Shown here in pieces: positions 43,101 through 55,399 of a stretch of DNA of 64,000 nt. Below the pieces are notes generated by a model. It was given only the letters and a program-made list of their open reading frames with translations. It searched no databases and had not been told where the DNA came from. The stretch is from Camarhynchus parvulus (lineage: Eukaryota; Chordata; Aves; Passeriformes; Thraupidae). Position 1 is the stretch's first letter. Every line of letters starts with the position of its first letter. The position numbers and the translations under genes are program-made. The DNA is taken from the NCBI RefSeq assembly GCF_901933205.1, contig NC_044591.1, positions 1,895,501 through 1,959,500 of the forward strand. Direction: 5' to 3'.

Positions 43101-46100
43101 TGTAATTTTAGAGGGCAAAGAGGCCTTCTCCAGTGGCAAAGCCCTGACAAAACCACCAAACAATGAAAAAATGTTCTCCAAAACCACCAGACAACGAAAT
43201 GGCTTTTGCAGGGTCTCACAGAGCTTGTCCTGCAGGGGAATAACCTTCATTCAACATCTTCCCAATGTTTTCTATAGGAGCTGTTCACTGTTCCATCTCC
43301 ACACACATTTCGTGTTAACCCAGTCAGTTCCTGGTACAGGCACATCCCATACAACCCTCACCTACCTTCCTTCTTTTCCTCAAGTGCTGCCTTTTCCTCC
43401 TCCAGCACCTTCTGCTGCTGAGTGGCCTCTAGCAGCCTGTCCTCCAAAGCCAGGATGGTCAGGGAATGCTGCCTGCTTTGCTCCCTGTATCCTGCTACCT
43501 CTTCTTGCAGTTTCTGCCTCTGCAGCTCATTTTCCTCCTGGACAGCCCTGAGCTGTTGGCTCTGCTGGAGCACCTGCTGCTGTAACACAGCCTGGGAAAC
43601 AAGATGTGGGAGCTTGGTTGGAAGCACTGGGGGTTTCTTTGGGGATCACCATCAGCATCATCTCTCCTGGATGGTGATCACAAGAATGGAGGGAAGGGAA
43701 GGATTTCAGGGATGGGGGAAGCCTTCTTCTCCAGCACTGCATCCTCCACCTGCACAGGTTGGTGCAAGTAAGTACCTCTTGTGCAGTGATTTTCTTCAGC
43801 TCGTGCAAAGCTTCTCTCAGCTTTCCCTCTGTCAGTTCCTGCTCCTGTGCCTTCCTTGCTGTTGCCTACCAGAAGAAATTAGCAGTAATTAGGTTAGCCA
43901 GGAATCCACCTTTCTTTGTGGAGAGCTGCTCTCTGTGTATTTGGGGGGCAGGGAAACCCCTTCCACTGACTTGAGCCCCTGGAGCATCACACTACACTTT
44001 CCCTTTTCTTCATTCCAAGAGTGAACTGTTCTGCTTCACCTCCCATGCTCACCTCAGCCATGCTTCTTAGATGGCTTTCCAACTCTTGGATCTTCCTCTG
44101 TTCTTCCTCCACAGATTTCTTGCACTTGTCCTTCTCTGCAGTGACAGCGCTTTCCAGAATCTGTGAATCAAGAGACCACAGATTCACTTCAGGAAAAAAA
44201 GACCTCACCTCCAAGGAGGAAAGCAGCAGGGAGGGTCATTGCTCCAGAGCAGGGGCAGATGATGGGAGAAAAGCTTGGCAGGACACAAGATAACTCAGTG
44301 AAAGAGAGGATGGGAGCACCTGGGGAAAAGCACAGCTGAGAGACTGGGTAGGAGCTGCTTGGCTGCTCCTTGCCTGAATCCTCAGAAAACAACACCAGGA
44401 AACCACCATTCCCAAGGTGCCAGACACAGAAGCAGACTGGAAACTGTCCTACAAGGTCACCGTGATCACAACACACACATGGCAAAACCCCCATTCACAC
44501 CCTGACTGACACTGCACCCCACACCAGAGCCACTGGTGCCATGGCCTGGGCCTCCCTGGGGCTGAGGGGGACTGCTGCCCCCCTGCTCCACAGGAATATC
44601 CTTTTCCTGCCAAAAAGGAGCCAACAGGACCCCAGCATGGGGAGGATGGGAGGGAGAGAAGGCTTGAGAAGAAGCAGTGCAATGTTTCCCTAAGCTCATG
44701 GATCATGATGCTCCTTGCTTTCCCCTCCTGATGTTACCTGCAGGTGCTTCCCAGTTCCACCATGGGTATTTTTGCGAGTTTACATCACCTGGATCCATAT
44801 GGAAGGATATCCAGTCCCTTGGGACGGCATTCAGTTTGGAGCTAGAGGTTCCTCCTCTTGTTATCCAACACTCCAATAGACATCCATTTTTCCTGCATAA
44901 CATTCCTCTTCTGAAACAGCAACCATGTCACTGTACCTGTTTGCTCTCCTTGTCCTTTTCCAGGACAATTTGCTGGATTTTTATCTGTAAGTCTTGCTCA
45001 TGTTTTGCTTCCAGCTCCTTTGTGTGCTCCTGCAGCAGCTCTGCCTGCAGCTCCTGGAGCTTCTCTAATTGCTCCTACAGGGAGACATGGAGGTATTAAA
45101 GGAAGTGTGTCAGCAGCAGGGCAAGAAGTAAACCTCCCATGTACATTCACTCACAAAAAATTCACAAAAGAGATCTCCTCTCCATCCTGCTGCACTAGGG
45201 ATAAGGACACACTGACAGTGGGCTCTGTCTCCCTTACCTTACATTTCCTGTAGACTCAGGGATCTCAGACACTGCACATCTCCAGTCCAGGTGCTACACT
45301 GGCTTGCTTGGGACTGCCATCATATTTACCCACAGAAAGAGCACAAATCCACCTGGTTTATGTGCATAAATATTTCTGTACCTGCAATGTCTGATTCCTC
45401 TGTGCCATCTCCTGACTCTTTTCCAACAAGCTCCTGAGAGCAGCCAACAGCCCTGCAAAAGTCAACGGAGCCTCACTGTGTGGGGTGCTCACACACCATA
45501 TTAGAGATATCCAGGAAAATTTCTTTATGAAAAGGATGGTCAGGGCATTGGAATAGGCCACCATCCCTGGAAGTGTTAAAAAAGTTGAGGCTGTGGCACT
45601 TGGGAACAGTGCAGGCTTAATGGTTGTACTTGGTGACCTCGGAGGTATTTTCCAGCCTTAAAATTTCCATGATTCTGTGATTTTGTCCCCAGGGAGTGGC
45701 TCATGCTGGACTTTCTCCTATACATCTGGCTTGCCAGGACATCCCACATTCCCAGGGACACAGACCTTTGCCAGAGGTGTGCAGGTCCATCCCGGCGCTG
45801 TCCAGGAGCTGCTCTGCACCCTCCAGCCAGGACAGGGGACCACGTGCCATGTCCACCACTGCTGTCCTGATGGCTGAGACAGAGGGATCCAGGCACAACA
45901 GCTCCAGCTGCCCCAGCTCCCCTCGCAGGCTGGCACTGCTGCAGGGGCTCCTCAGGCAAGCCTGGAACAAATGGAACCAGTGGGGAACAAGGCAGTCTCC
46001 ACTGCCAGTGGCCTTCAGGGACTGGCAAACGACACAACATTACTGAACATCAGGCCAGCCTGGATGGGGCTTGGAGCAACCTTGTCCAGTGGAAGGTGTC

Positions 46101-49100
46101 TCTGCCCATGGCAGGGGGAGGAACAGCATGGGCTTTATGGAGAATCTGTGACAAACTCCAGGGAACATGAACACTTGGGGATGATGCTTTGTTTCAGGGT
46201 TGTATCTTTACTCTGACCTTCCCTCACGCCAACAAAACACCCTGTGCCACTATCTCCCAGCTGCCATTTGGTCCTCAGTACTTAAAGGGCTGACCTGGAG
46301 CTTCTGCAGGGAGTTCTTGAACACCTCGATGTTTGCAGACACCTCCCTCTCCTTCGCGAGCCTGGAGCTTAATTCCTTCTGCAGACTCTTCTCTCTCTCA
46401 TGACTTTGTTTGTTCTCATCAGAGATCTGCCTGACCTTCTCTATCACCTGGCAAAAGTGGGTGAAGAAAGAGAAGGATAAGGCTCACGCTGTTTTCCAGC
46501 TGAGGGGCCAGGGATTGTCTCAGAGAGCAACAACTGAGGCTTGCGGCAATCTGGCAGCCACATCAGACTTCTGGCTTTTCTCTCTTGCAGACCACTGACT
46601 CCCTCCAAGCTTTGGGAGACAAAAAGAACTGTGTCCCCTTCATGTCATGGAGTGTGGCAGCAGCTCTGGCCACAGAGAGAAACACACAACTTTCCCAGGC
46701 ATCATTCTGGGAAAGACTGTGAGAAGATCAGAGAAAAGAATGAGAAACAATTCTTATCTTAACTTGCTGCACCTGGTATTGTGAACATGTGGAATGTGTT
46801 GTGGAGATTTGTTTACCAAAGGGTGGTTTCTTAGTTAGCCAGTGTGATAGTATTTTAATTAAAAGACCAATCAATTCTACCTGTAGGGAACTAGGATATA
46901 AAAAGAGCAATGGGTTTCTTAATAAAGATTATTGATCAGCCTTCTGTGAATTCATGGAGTCTGTGCCAATTATTACCCGGCCAGGGGCTGGTTTGCTGTA
47001 ACAGTGGAGCAGTGCCATTAACCTGGGACAGCCACAGCCCTAATCCTCCTCTGGAGAAGGCTGGGTGCTGCAGCCCTACTGCACATGGAGCAGGCACCAC
47101 GGCTGTTCTGCAGCAGCTGCCGTGAGCCGCTCGGGCTCTGCAGGCTCCCAACATCTCTGTGAGCTGCTGTCCAAACTCACCTGCTGCTCTGTTACTGGAT
47201 TCCCTGTGCTGCCAGCTGCTGATGGAGAACAGACTTGCATCACTCGGGTCTTGAAGGACTCCAGCTGCAGCAGGGATCCACACATGGAAACAAACACCAC
47301 CAATCATTGACAGGCGCTCTGCTGATCACTGATGGTCCATATCTAGCGTGATGTTATCTGCAAAGGGCTGTCCCTGCCCAGAGCAGCATTACCCAGGCAC
47401 TGAGGAAGGTTGGTGTGGCTCCCAGACAGCATAACTAAGATTAGAGAATTCCTTTTCTGTATGCTAATAAACTGCTACGTTGTCCACACTGCCCACACCA
47501 ATTCTGGATAAACCCTTTATACTTCACCCAATGACAAAATAAGTCCCGTGCCAGGGTTTGGTGCTCAGGACTTTGGGTTTCTGTTTCCACAGCACATCTT
47601 CCCCATGGGAAGCTGCATCCCTGTGCTGCCCATGGCCCAGTGGTGATGCTCCCATCCCTGCCATCCCTACCTGCTCCCCAGCTCTCTGCATGTCAGACCG
47701 CAGCAGGCGCTCCCTGCGCTCCATCTCCCGCAGCTGCTGCACCTGCTGAGACCACGCTGCCCTCAGCTCCTCCTCTGCCTGCAACGAGAGCTTTGGCATC
47801 TCAGAGTGATGTCCAAAACCACACCATGGGCATTTCAACCACTGTTCCCATCAGACAAATTCAAATGTGCCTTTGGAATACCAGGAGACAGACAGCAGTC
47901 CTAGTGCAGGGAGTGGGGTTGCAGTATCGACCTTTCACGGCACTTTTTGTCTGGGTTTCAGCCCTGGGACATTGTCCATCCTTGACTTCCTCACCCAACA
48001 CCCACAGAGGGCACTCTGCCATATATTTTTCTTCTTCCATCAGGGTCCATGGTAGAGCTCAGGACAGCTGGATGCCCTGGCCACGCAGCCTGTGCTCCCA
48101 GGGATTGCTGGTCCCCATCCCACCCCTCTGGGATGATGGCACCTTCACTCTGTGTGTCCCCTGAAGCCAACGGTACCTTGGTTTTCTCAGCCAGTTGCTT
48201 TTGGACACTCTCATGTTTCTGGATCTCCCCCTGCAGCCCCTGCAGGTCCCGCTGCAGCTCCTCGATGCGCTGCAAGAGCCCAGGGAGGGTGGGGGTCTCA
48301 CCAGGGCAGCTGGGCACTGCCCCTCTGGATGACCTCCACTGATCAGCAAGATTTTCTGCCCATCTAACTCACTCTGTTTACTGGAATTCTCTTCTAACCT
48401 GCATTTACTGTGGTTATATCAGCTTACAAGTGGAAGTCAATCTGATTTCTGATCACATCCCCCCCAGGCCCCCTCTCCCCCACCCTCCCCTTCACACTGT
48501 AAACCAGAGTTGCAGATCCAGGACTGCCCCAGTCTTATGCCCATTATGTGCCTTTCAGGACAGGAGCTGAGTTCCAAACAGCTCCCTTACAATGCCCAGG
48601 TAATTATTCCCTCACTGATGTGTTCCTGCAGCCACTGCCTACCCAAAGTGACTTTTGACTCACATTTCTGCAGGAGATTAGCTCTTGCTCTCTGAGTTCA
48701 TGCTTTGTTTCTTCTTTAATTCTCGAGCACTAGAAGGAATGGCAACCAAGGAAAATAACCATCATGGCAGTGATACCATTGCTCCTGCTGTGAATGGGAC
48801 ACTGGCACAGGCTGCCCGGGGCAGTGGTTGAGTTGACATCCCTGTAGGAATTTAAAAGACACTTGGGGACATAGTGTAGTGGTGGCCTTGGTGGTGCTGG
48901 GGTAATGGCTGGACTCGTGATCTTACAGGTCATTTCCAACCTCAGCAGTTCTGGGATTCACAAGTCAATCCTTGTGATCTCCTGGTACATTGCAGCCAAC
49001 ACAGTCTCTGCCCTTATCATGCTCCCAGTGCAGCTCTGCCAGTTGAGGAGGAGCTGCCCATGCAGAGGAACAACCTGCTGCTGCACAAGCCACTTCTTCA

Positions 49101-52100
49101 AGGACAAATCCAGGCTGGGCCACAGGGAGCCCCATGGCACAGTGACATGGCTCCTCGGGAGGACCCTGGCAGGAATATTTTGTGTGTACAAACAGCTACC
49201 GTGCTCACAGGAGCCCAGGGCACACAGTACCTGATGCAGAGCAAGGAGAGAGATCCAGCTGGGGAAGGAGACCCTGATCCATGGGCATCCTGGCACACCC
49301 AGACATGGTCATGGGACCATCACCACTATATCCAGTGATACAACCATCCTCACCAGAGAGAAGCACCACCCTTCTCACCTGCTTTCCCACCTTAATCCCC
49401 ATGTCAAGCAGGGGGTCATAAATTACTGAGCCCCTAATTAGTGCCACCAACCTTGGCTGAAACCACGGCCAGCTGCTTGTCCTTCTCTCGGTTTTCCTTA
49501 CTCAGTTTTTCAGTCTCTTGCTGGAGCTGCTGGATTTTCTGCTCCTTTTGCAGGAGCTCTCTTTGCATGTTTCTGACCAGACCTGAGGAAAACAACTCTG
49601 GTCAGAGGTCACCCAGGTGTGACATTTAGATGGGATATTGGGAAGAAAATCTTCCCTGTGAGGGTGGGCAGGTTCTGGCACAGGGTGCCCAGAGCAGCTG
49701 TGGCTGCCCCATCCCTGGCAGTGCCCAAGGCCAGGCTGGACAGGGCTTGGAGCAGCCTGGGACAGTGGAAGGTGTCCCTGCCATGGCAGGGGTGGAATGA
49801 GGTGCTCTTTAGGGTCCCTTCCCACAAGGCACTAGGAAAAATTTGTTGCCTGTACAGTTTGTCCAATGCTTGTTCCTTATCCAGAACCAGTCCCAGTCTG
49901 CTTCATGCCCTGACCCAAAGCTCCAGGGATACAATACCTGCGGTCGAAGCCTGGTCCCTCCTCATCTTCTCACTTTCCCGCCGCAGCCTCCCGATCTCCA
50001 GGTCTCTCTCGTGGAGGGAATGGCTGAAAACTTGGTTTGAGCCTTTCTGCAGGTCACTGATCTGCAAAACTCAGATTTACCTGTGCTCCTCACCAGAACA
50101 TTCACTGACTGCTACCCCTTCAGAGAGGGTCAGCTGGCACTTGTGGTTTGGTTGGACTGCTCTTTAGCATCTGCAAATGGCATCCTAAATGTGCTCTGGC
50201 TGTTCCTGCTGAAATCCTAATGCCAGGGGAGCGAGGGAGGGAGGGAGGGAGGGAGGAGGAAGGGAAGGAAGGAAGTGGCAGAAGGAAGGAAGTGGCGGAA
50301 GGAAGGAAGGAAGGAAGGAAGGAAGGAAGGAAGGAAGGAAGGAAGGAAGGAAGGAAGGAAGGAAGGAAGGAAGGAAGTGGCGGAAGGAAGGAAGGAAGGA
50401 AGGAAGGAAGTGGCGGAAGGAAGGAAGTGGCGGAAGGAAGGAAGGAAGGAAGGAAGGAAGGAAGGAAGGAAGGAAGGAAGGAAGGAAGGAAGGAAGGAAG
50501 GAAGGAAGGAAGGAAGGAAGGAAGGAAGGAAGGAAGGAAGGAAGGAAGGAAGGAAGGAAGGAAGGAAGGAAGGCTCTCTCCCTCATTTCCCTTGATTTCA
50601 GACACACAAACCTCTCCTGCCCAAACCTCGCTGTTACCCCACAAACAAACCTGTACCTGAGAGGTGTTTTCCCTGCTCGGTGCCTATGGAAGCCTCCAGT
50701 ACCTGTTCCCTCAGGGCTTTGATCTCCTCTGTTTGGGCTCCCAGCTCTCGGTTGAAGGTGAGCAGCTTCTGGGTCAGCTCAGCCTCGTTCCTCACTGCTG
50801 CCTGGGCCAGTTTCTTTGCCATGGCTGCAATCTCCTCCTGTAGGTCTCTCATCACCACATCCTTCCCTTTTAACTCTGTTTCCAAACCAAAAAGGTGATC
50901 CACTTCCTTCTCCAGCAGCTTCTCACCCTGCGGGCAGATCCAGGTGCCACTGGTCAGTCTGCAGCCACGGAAACTCCAGACCCCTGCCCAGGGGTACCAA
51001 CTCAAGGCCATCAGCAAGGGACTCTCTGTTCCCAGCTTGGCACATCCTCCAGCCACCCACTGTCCCCATCCAGCCGCTCTGGTGGCAGCCCCCACACCCT
51101 GCTGGGACCCCTGGCGGGACACAGACATTGGGCAGGATTCACCTGCTCCTCCAAGGCCGAGGACAGGATCCTCCCTCCCCGCTCCCTCCCCAGCATTACC
51201 TTCCCCTGCAGGAGGAGATCCACCTTGTGAGGCCCCAGGGAAGAAGCTCTCCCCACACTGCTTGCACCATCACCTGAGAAGCTGGCTGAGACTGGAAGAA
51301 AGCAAATTATCAGCATGAGAGTTGGCTGCAGGCAGCAAAACCCCTCCCTGCAGCACCCTATTCCCTTGTCCCAAAACTACTCCAAGGCAGTGGCCACTAT
51401 TCAGGGCATGAGCTCACTTCACAACCAGCAGAGAATCAAAAAAAAAAGGCTGCAAAAAACTTAGACTGCAAACAGTCTGCACAGAAGAGAGAGTTAATGC
51501 ACCTCTGGGAATGAAAACCCTGCAGAAAAGAGAATTAATTCCCCTCTGGGAACCAAGACAGCCTAAAAGCAGCAGACACACCTCAGAGAGAGGCTGCCCT
51601 TATTTTTCAGCACTGGCCAGCCCCCAGAAAGCTGTGCTTTTTGGTCTTTCCACATGGGAAAAGCTCTGCTCACTGCCATTAGGGCATGGAGATCCTTTGG
51701 GCTGTTCTCAAAAAAAGGAGTTTGTGCTACCCTGGCTGTGTGTGTGTCCCTGCCCTTGCCCTCACTGAGGTTTGCAGCTCAGCACTGGGACTGCATGCTG
51801 CTGCCTCACTGCTGACTTTGTGTTGCTTATGACAGCTCAAAAATCCCAAGCCCACAGCAGGAAAGCACAGCACTGTGCACCAGGCCACAACACCCATGGC
51901 AAATGTCACATTCTCCAGCCCAAGCCCTCACCTCTGCCCTGCTCTATCACATACTTTATTTCCAGAGGTGCACTGGATACAGATCTATTTTAAAGTGCTT
52001 TCACTTGAGACAGTCACTTCAAAGGAGGAAAAAAAACCCACTTTACACAGGAGTCAGGAACAGGCACAGGAGTCAGTGGTGCAGATAAAGTCAGTCATGG

Positions 52101-55100
52101 CCCTTTTGGGTCACACACCAGGAAAAAAGAAGAGGAAATGTCCCTCTGCAAGGGCAACAACATTCCCCTCGGGATGGCACAGCTCATTTCTTCCCTGACC
52201 CAAATGCCACCCAGGACCACACATGGATTTGCTCAGCTCCAGGGGACAGTGACTTGCACCCAGTTGCTCAATGCTTGTCACTGCTCTGCTCCAATCAATC
52301 AAGTGGCTCTGTGAGGACACCAGGACAGAAATGGCTGGCTTTGGCACCATGGAGTACCTGGCCTCACGGCAGAGGTCCTGCTGGAGGTGTCCAGAGAGGT
52401 GGCACTGGCTGTGCTCCTGTCCCGGGCGCTCGCAGGTCGCCTTGGCAGCACCAGATGGGGCACGTGGCCTCTGGGGGCCCCTCTGCCCAGGGAGTCGGGG
52501 GGAAGCTGCCCCTGCAGCGAGGGCAGGCACAGAGGAGATGCAGGAGTCCGGGGTTTGGGCTCTGCAACCACCTGGAGCTGCCCACTCCACCCCACGCGGC
52601 GTTTCAAGGGCGGACAGGACATCTACGGTGGGAAAGCACCAAGTTATCTGCAAGATTTTAGGAAATATTTTATCCCTGGATTCACGTGCACTGTGTCGTG
52701 GAAAAAACCCAGGCACAGAACCAAGCAGAAGCACGATTTTAGATTTTTCCCATTTCCACTATGCGAGGATCAGATTTTAATCAGGGCATCCAGATGCTTT
52801 GCTGAAACAGAAGGAAATTATTGGGGTTTTCTGCTTTTTGAGTTTTTCCCTCTGCATCTGACTGCCCTAATTCTGCACATCATTTGCACAATCCAGGAGC
52901 ACTCCTTTCACAGCTCTCCTGGCTCATACACAGTCCTATCCCACTTGTTTCTCCCATTCTCCCAGGCAAACCAAAGCCTCTCATTGTGTTCCTGCTTTCC
53001 CATCAGCTGGGCCTGTCAGACTGGGAATTAGGACACTGTGTGCTGATCTCCTGAAGAGCAGAGCTTTCCAGGACAGTGGGGACAAGCCACCACCAAGGTC
53101 TCAGTGACAAGGGCTGCATTAAACATCTGCCAGCGGGGTCAGACCTGGGCGTGGGTCCTTCCACCCCCGGCTGTTAACAGAGCCCCAGACCCCAGTGCAG
53201 GCTCCCTGCACCTCCAGCACCTTCCCTTCTCCCAGGGCACATCCCAGCCCTGCTGCTTTGCCCCTGGTGCTGGCTCCCAGCAAGATGGCACAAAAACCTG
53301 ACAGAGTCCTGTCTGGGCATGGCAGGGTGTGATTCCCAGCCGGGTGTGCTCCTCTGCACAGCACCTCCTCTCAGACTCAGAGGAGACATCCCTCCCCTCG
53401 TCAGACACTTCACAGCCGAGGTGGTTCCCTCCCTGCAGGCAGCAGGGTCAGGCTTCAAAGCCTCCCCACCAAAGGGGATCCCAGGGTGAGGAAAAGGCAC
53501 CCCATGGACAGGCTCTGCATCGCTGTGCAGACCCGATCCTGTGCTCACCTGCCCTTGGGAATTCAGCTGCTCACCGCTCCAGCATAATCTAGCTTTACCT
53601 AGGCAGCGGCTTGGGTTCTTCAGGAGCCAAAATAATAAAAATATCACGGAGGATTATCAGTTCCTTCGTGTTTTATTTGAAACCCAGCTTCTCTGTTGTT
53701 AAGTGGCTTGGGAGGAAACATAAAATGCAAATAGAGGGAAAGGACATTTTCCAGGTCTTCCTTTGCTAATGCATCTCTGTCCCGTGCTTTTCCATTTTCC
53801 TACCGAACTGCCTGAGTTTCTTCAGCAGAGGGAGCTCCAGCTTTTCATTTCCTCCTCCCACGCGACAGGAAAGATGTGAGCTACTGTCTTTACAAATATT
53901 TGATGGGTCAAGGTATGGGTGTTGACGTCTTTGAAATGGGTCTTAATGTCTCTCCTGACTTTGGGCAGCAGGTTTGTTGTAGAGCCCAGACAGCTTGGCT
54001 CTTGAGATAGGCAAGGGTCTGCACAAGCCTGAACTCCTGAACTTTGGGGTAAAACAGTAGGTTCAAGGGGGAAATATGTGGTAGGTGGTTCAGGAAGGCT
54101 GTACCTTCCTAGTAGCTCGGCCAGGGGAAAAGGAAACAGGCACCATGCAGCTGGGAGTGAGGATAAGAGGAGGCTGCACCCTCTGAAACCCTGAGAGAGA
54201 GAAAACCCCAGGGGCATGTGCTCCAGTGGACTCTCTCCCTTTATTGGGAGAATAATTAATCTGGGAGATAAATTGGGAGAATTAATTATCTGAATAAAGG
54301 TGAAGGACTCCTCTGTCTCCTTTTTGGACATAAACCTCTGGTGTTTGTGGATTTTTCTGACACTCATCTTTGTCACCTTTCCTCAGGATCTCCAGATGAG
54401 CTGGGAGCAAGTTCCTGCTTCTGAAGGTTTCCCTGGACAGCAGCACCAACCCACCCACCTTCCCCGGGCACCTTTCACTGGACATGCCCACCCACACTTG
54501 CCCAGGCATCCTTCCATGGGCCATAGCACCCACCCTTCCCCGGGCACCTTTCCCCGGGCATCCCCAGCCCCACCTGGGCAGCCCCATCCAGCACCAGCTC
54601 GAAGGACGCTCCCGCGGTGCCGAAGCTCAGGATGTCCCCCGGCCTCACCCTGACGGCCGCGTTCTGCACCTGGCAGCTGTTGACAAAGGTGCCGTGGGGG
54701 GAGTTGAAGTCCTGAAGGATGAAGCTGTTGTCTGAGGTGGAGAATGTCAGGGCTGCATGGCGCTCTGCTACCCCTGCAGACTGGGACAGACAGGGAACGC
54801 TGCTGGAGGTGGTTCCAGGTTCATCCCTGCTTTGCCAAGCCCCTTTTCTGGCCATCAATTCCAGCACAAACTGGTACCTCCACACTTTACACAGACGGCT
54901 CCATCCCCTTCCCTTCCCTTCCCTTCCCTTCCCTTCCCTTCCCTTCCCTTCCCTTCCCTTCCCTTCCCTTCCCTTCCCTTCCCTTCCCTTCCCTTCCCTT
55001 CCCTTCCCTTCCCTTCCCTTCCCTTCCCTTCCCTTCCCTTCCCTTCCCTTCCCTTCCCTTCCCTTCCCTTCCCTTCCCTTCCCTTCTTTCCCGTTTTAGG

Positions 55101-55219
55101 ATGCTCAGCTGTCTCGGCCCTACCTGCAGGACGATGTCGGCCCCTCTGTGGCTCCCGATGCTCGTGGTGTAGGATTTCAGCTGGAAACACCCCTCCGAGC
55201 TCTTTAGGAAAGCTCGCAT
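37104..55219 (-). CDS. FHAD1: Forkhead-associated domain containing protein 1
   Basis: FHA domain plus long coiled coil. 27 exons, all GT-AG, phases consistent: 55124-55219, 54574-54780, 52358-52622, 51200-51291, 50703-50927, 49938-50061, 49452-49582, 48177-48269, 47671-47778, 47181-47264, 46295-46447, 45766-45961, 45382-45452, 44937-45074, 44053-44160, 43776-43865, 43366-43591, 42794-42875, 42280-42395, 41477-41636, 41041-41149, 39710-39845, 39302-39429, 38857-38952, 38041-38261, 37490-37655, 37104-37214. Together 1243 codons (human about 1400 residues, so phase-neutral exons may be missing). Start [10 protein letters not shown] matches the human start MKAYLKSAEG. Pro/Arg linker in exon 3 ([13 protein letters not shown]); then heptad-rich helices. 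The last exon rests on splice signals alone. Function is poorly known; expression in ciliated or testis cells is inference. Confidence 0.9.
38628..38765 (-). mobile_element. CR1 LINE fragment, FHAD1 intron
   Basis: Inverted CR1 3' end (CATAGAATAGTTTAGATTGG) with the CCTGCCATGGACAGAGGTG block. Confidence 0.75.
39480..39695 (+). mobile_element. CR1 LINE fragment, FHAD1 intron
   Basis: CR1 blocks CACAGGCTGCCCAGAGAAGC, CCTGGAAGTGCCCAAGG and the 3' end TCTTCCAACCCAAACCATTC. It fills most of the intron between exons at 39429 and 39710. Confidence 0.9.
45540..45690 (+). mobile_element. CR1 LINE 3' fragment, FHAD1 intron
   Basis: CATCCCTGGAAGTGTTAAAA followed by TCCATGATTCTGTGATT, the CR1 3' tail. 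Confidence 0.8.
46035..46140 (+). mobile_element. CR1 LINE fragment, FHAD1 intron
   Basis: CAGCCTGGATGGGGCTTGGA and CCATGGCAGGGGGAGGAAC are internal CR1 blocks; the fragment is short. Confidence 0.75.
46640..46982 (+). repeat. Solo LTR, FHAD1 intron
   Basis: Resembles the LTR at 562-955: AAACAATTCTTAT block, a GATATAAAAAG TATA-like sequence near 46893, AATAAAGATTATTGATC and AGCCTTCTG near 46930. Borders approximate; no target duplication confirmed. Antisense to FHAD1. Confidence 0.6.
48735..48962 (+). mobile_element. CR1 LINE fragment, FHAD1 intron
   Basis: CACAGGCTGCCCGGGGCAGTGG block and TCATTTCCAACCTCAGCAG near the 3' tail. Confidence 0.85.
49618..49830 (+). mobile_element. CR1 LINE fragment, FHAD1 intron
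   Basis: CR1 blocks from GAAAATCTTCCCTGTGAGGG to GGGTCCCTTCCCAC, less diverged than the other copies in this gene. Confidence 0.9.
50236..50572. repeat. (GGAA)n array with GTGGC interruptions, FHAD1 intron
   Basis: About 330 bp of GGAA repeats broken by a recurring AGTGGC(G/A) interruption at about 50273, 50293, 50377, 50408 and 50427. The right half (50430-50572) is uninterrupted. Confidence 0.97.
52623..54573. other. FHAD1 intron 2, about 2 kb
   Basis: Between exons at 54574 and 52622. The segment 53640-54400 is AT-richer and may hold an old LTR (AATTAATTATCTGAATAAAGG near 54282), but no termini are evident. No coding exon of recognisable FHAD1 type was found here. Confidence 0.4.
54574..55219 (-). 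other. FHAD1: FHA-domain exons 1-2 of FHAD1
   Basis: Exon 1 (55124-55219, 32 codons) and exon 2 (54574-54780, 69 codons) together encode the FHA fold: STSIG-like turn [15 protein letters not shown], then [24 protein letters not shown] and [17 protein letters not shown]. The phosphothreonine-binding residues are weak: the first loop has SIGSH instead of the usual GR, and the conserved S-x-x-H is AERH. The NGTFVN motif reads HGTFVN. Binding to phosphopeptides may be altered; human FHAD1 keeps IGRH and NGTFVN. Confidence 0.75.
54903..55086. repeat. (TTCCC)n array filling FHAD1 intron 1
   Basis: About 36 uninterrupted pentamers; on the sense strand (GGGAA)n. Intron 1 is only 343 bases (54781-55123), so the repeat makes up more than half of it and starts about 38 bases from the donor site. 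Confidence 0.97.
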
Positions 55220-55385
55220 TGCCCAACCCCCCCTTGCAAGGCTTGCACCAAACAAATAAATCCCCAGTCAGCAATTTCCCCCCAACGCACAACCTGAGCC
55301 ACGAGTGGCTGTACCAACTCAAACTGTAAAAATTGTACAAAATGACCCCAAAGGAGGCCGTGTCCCAGCTGGCAGTGTGGCTGCA

Positions 55386-55399
55386 GTAGCCTTGGAAAC
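55386..55399. promoter_or_regulatory. Possible RFX X-box upstream of FHAD1
   Basis: GTAGCCTTGGAAAC, about 170 bases upstream of the FHAD1 ATG, fits the RFX palindrome GTNRCC-(0-3)-RGYAAC with one mismatch. RFX sites mark ciliary genes. A single hand-found match, so weak. Confidence 0.25.

Noticed and set aside
50236..50572. CRISPR-like array
   Set aside because: Short-period microsatellite in a vertebrate intron, with no spacers.
50148..50660. Lys/Gly/Arg/Glu and Leu/Pro/Ser repeat ORFs
   Set aside because: Translations of the GGAA microsatellite.
52111..52734. 207-codon minus frame across FHAD1 exon 3
   Set aside because: Not the frame used: the exon 52358-52622 fits splice signals and phase in the other frame, which has the [13 protein letters not shown] linker.
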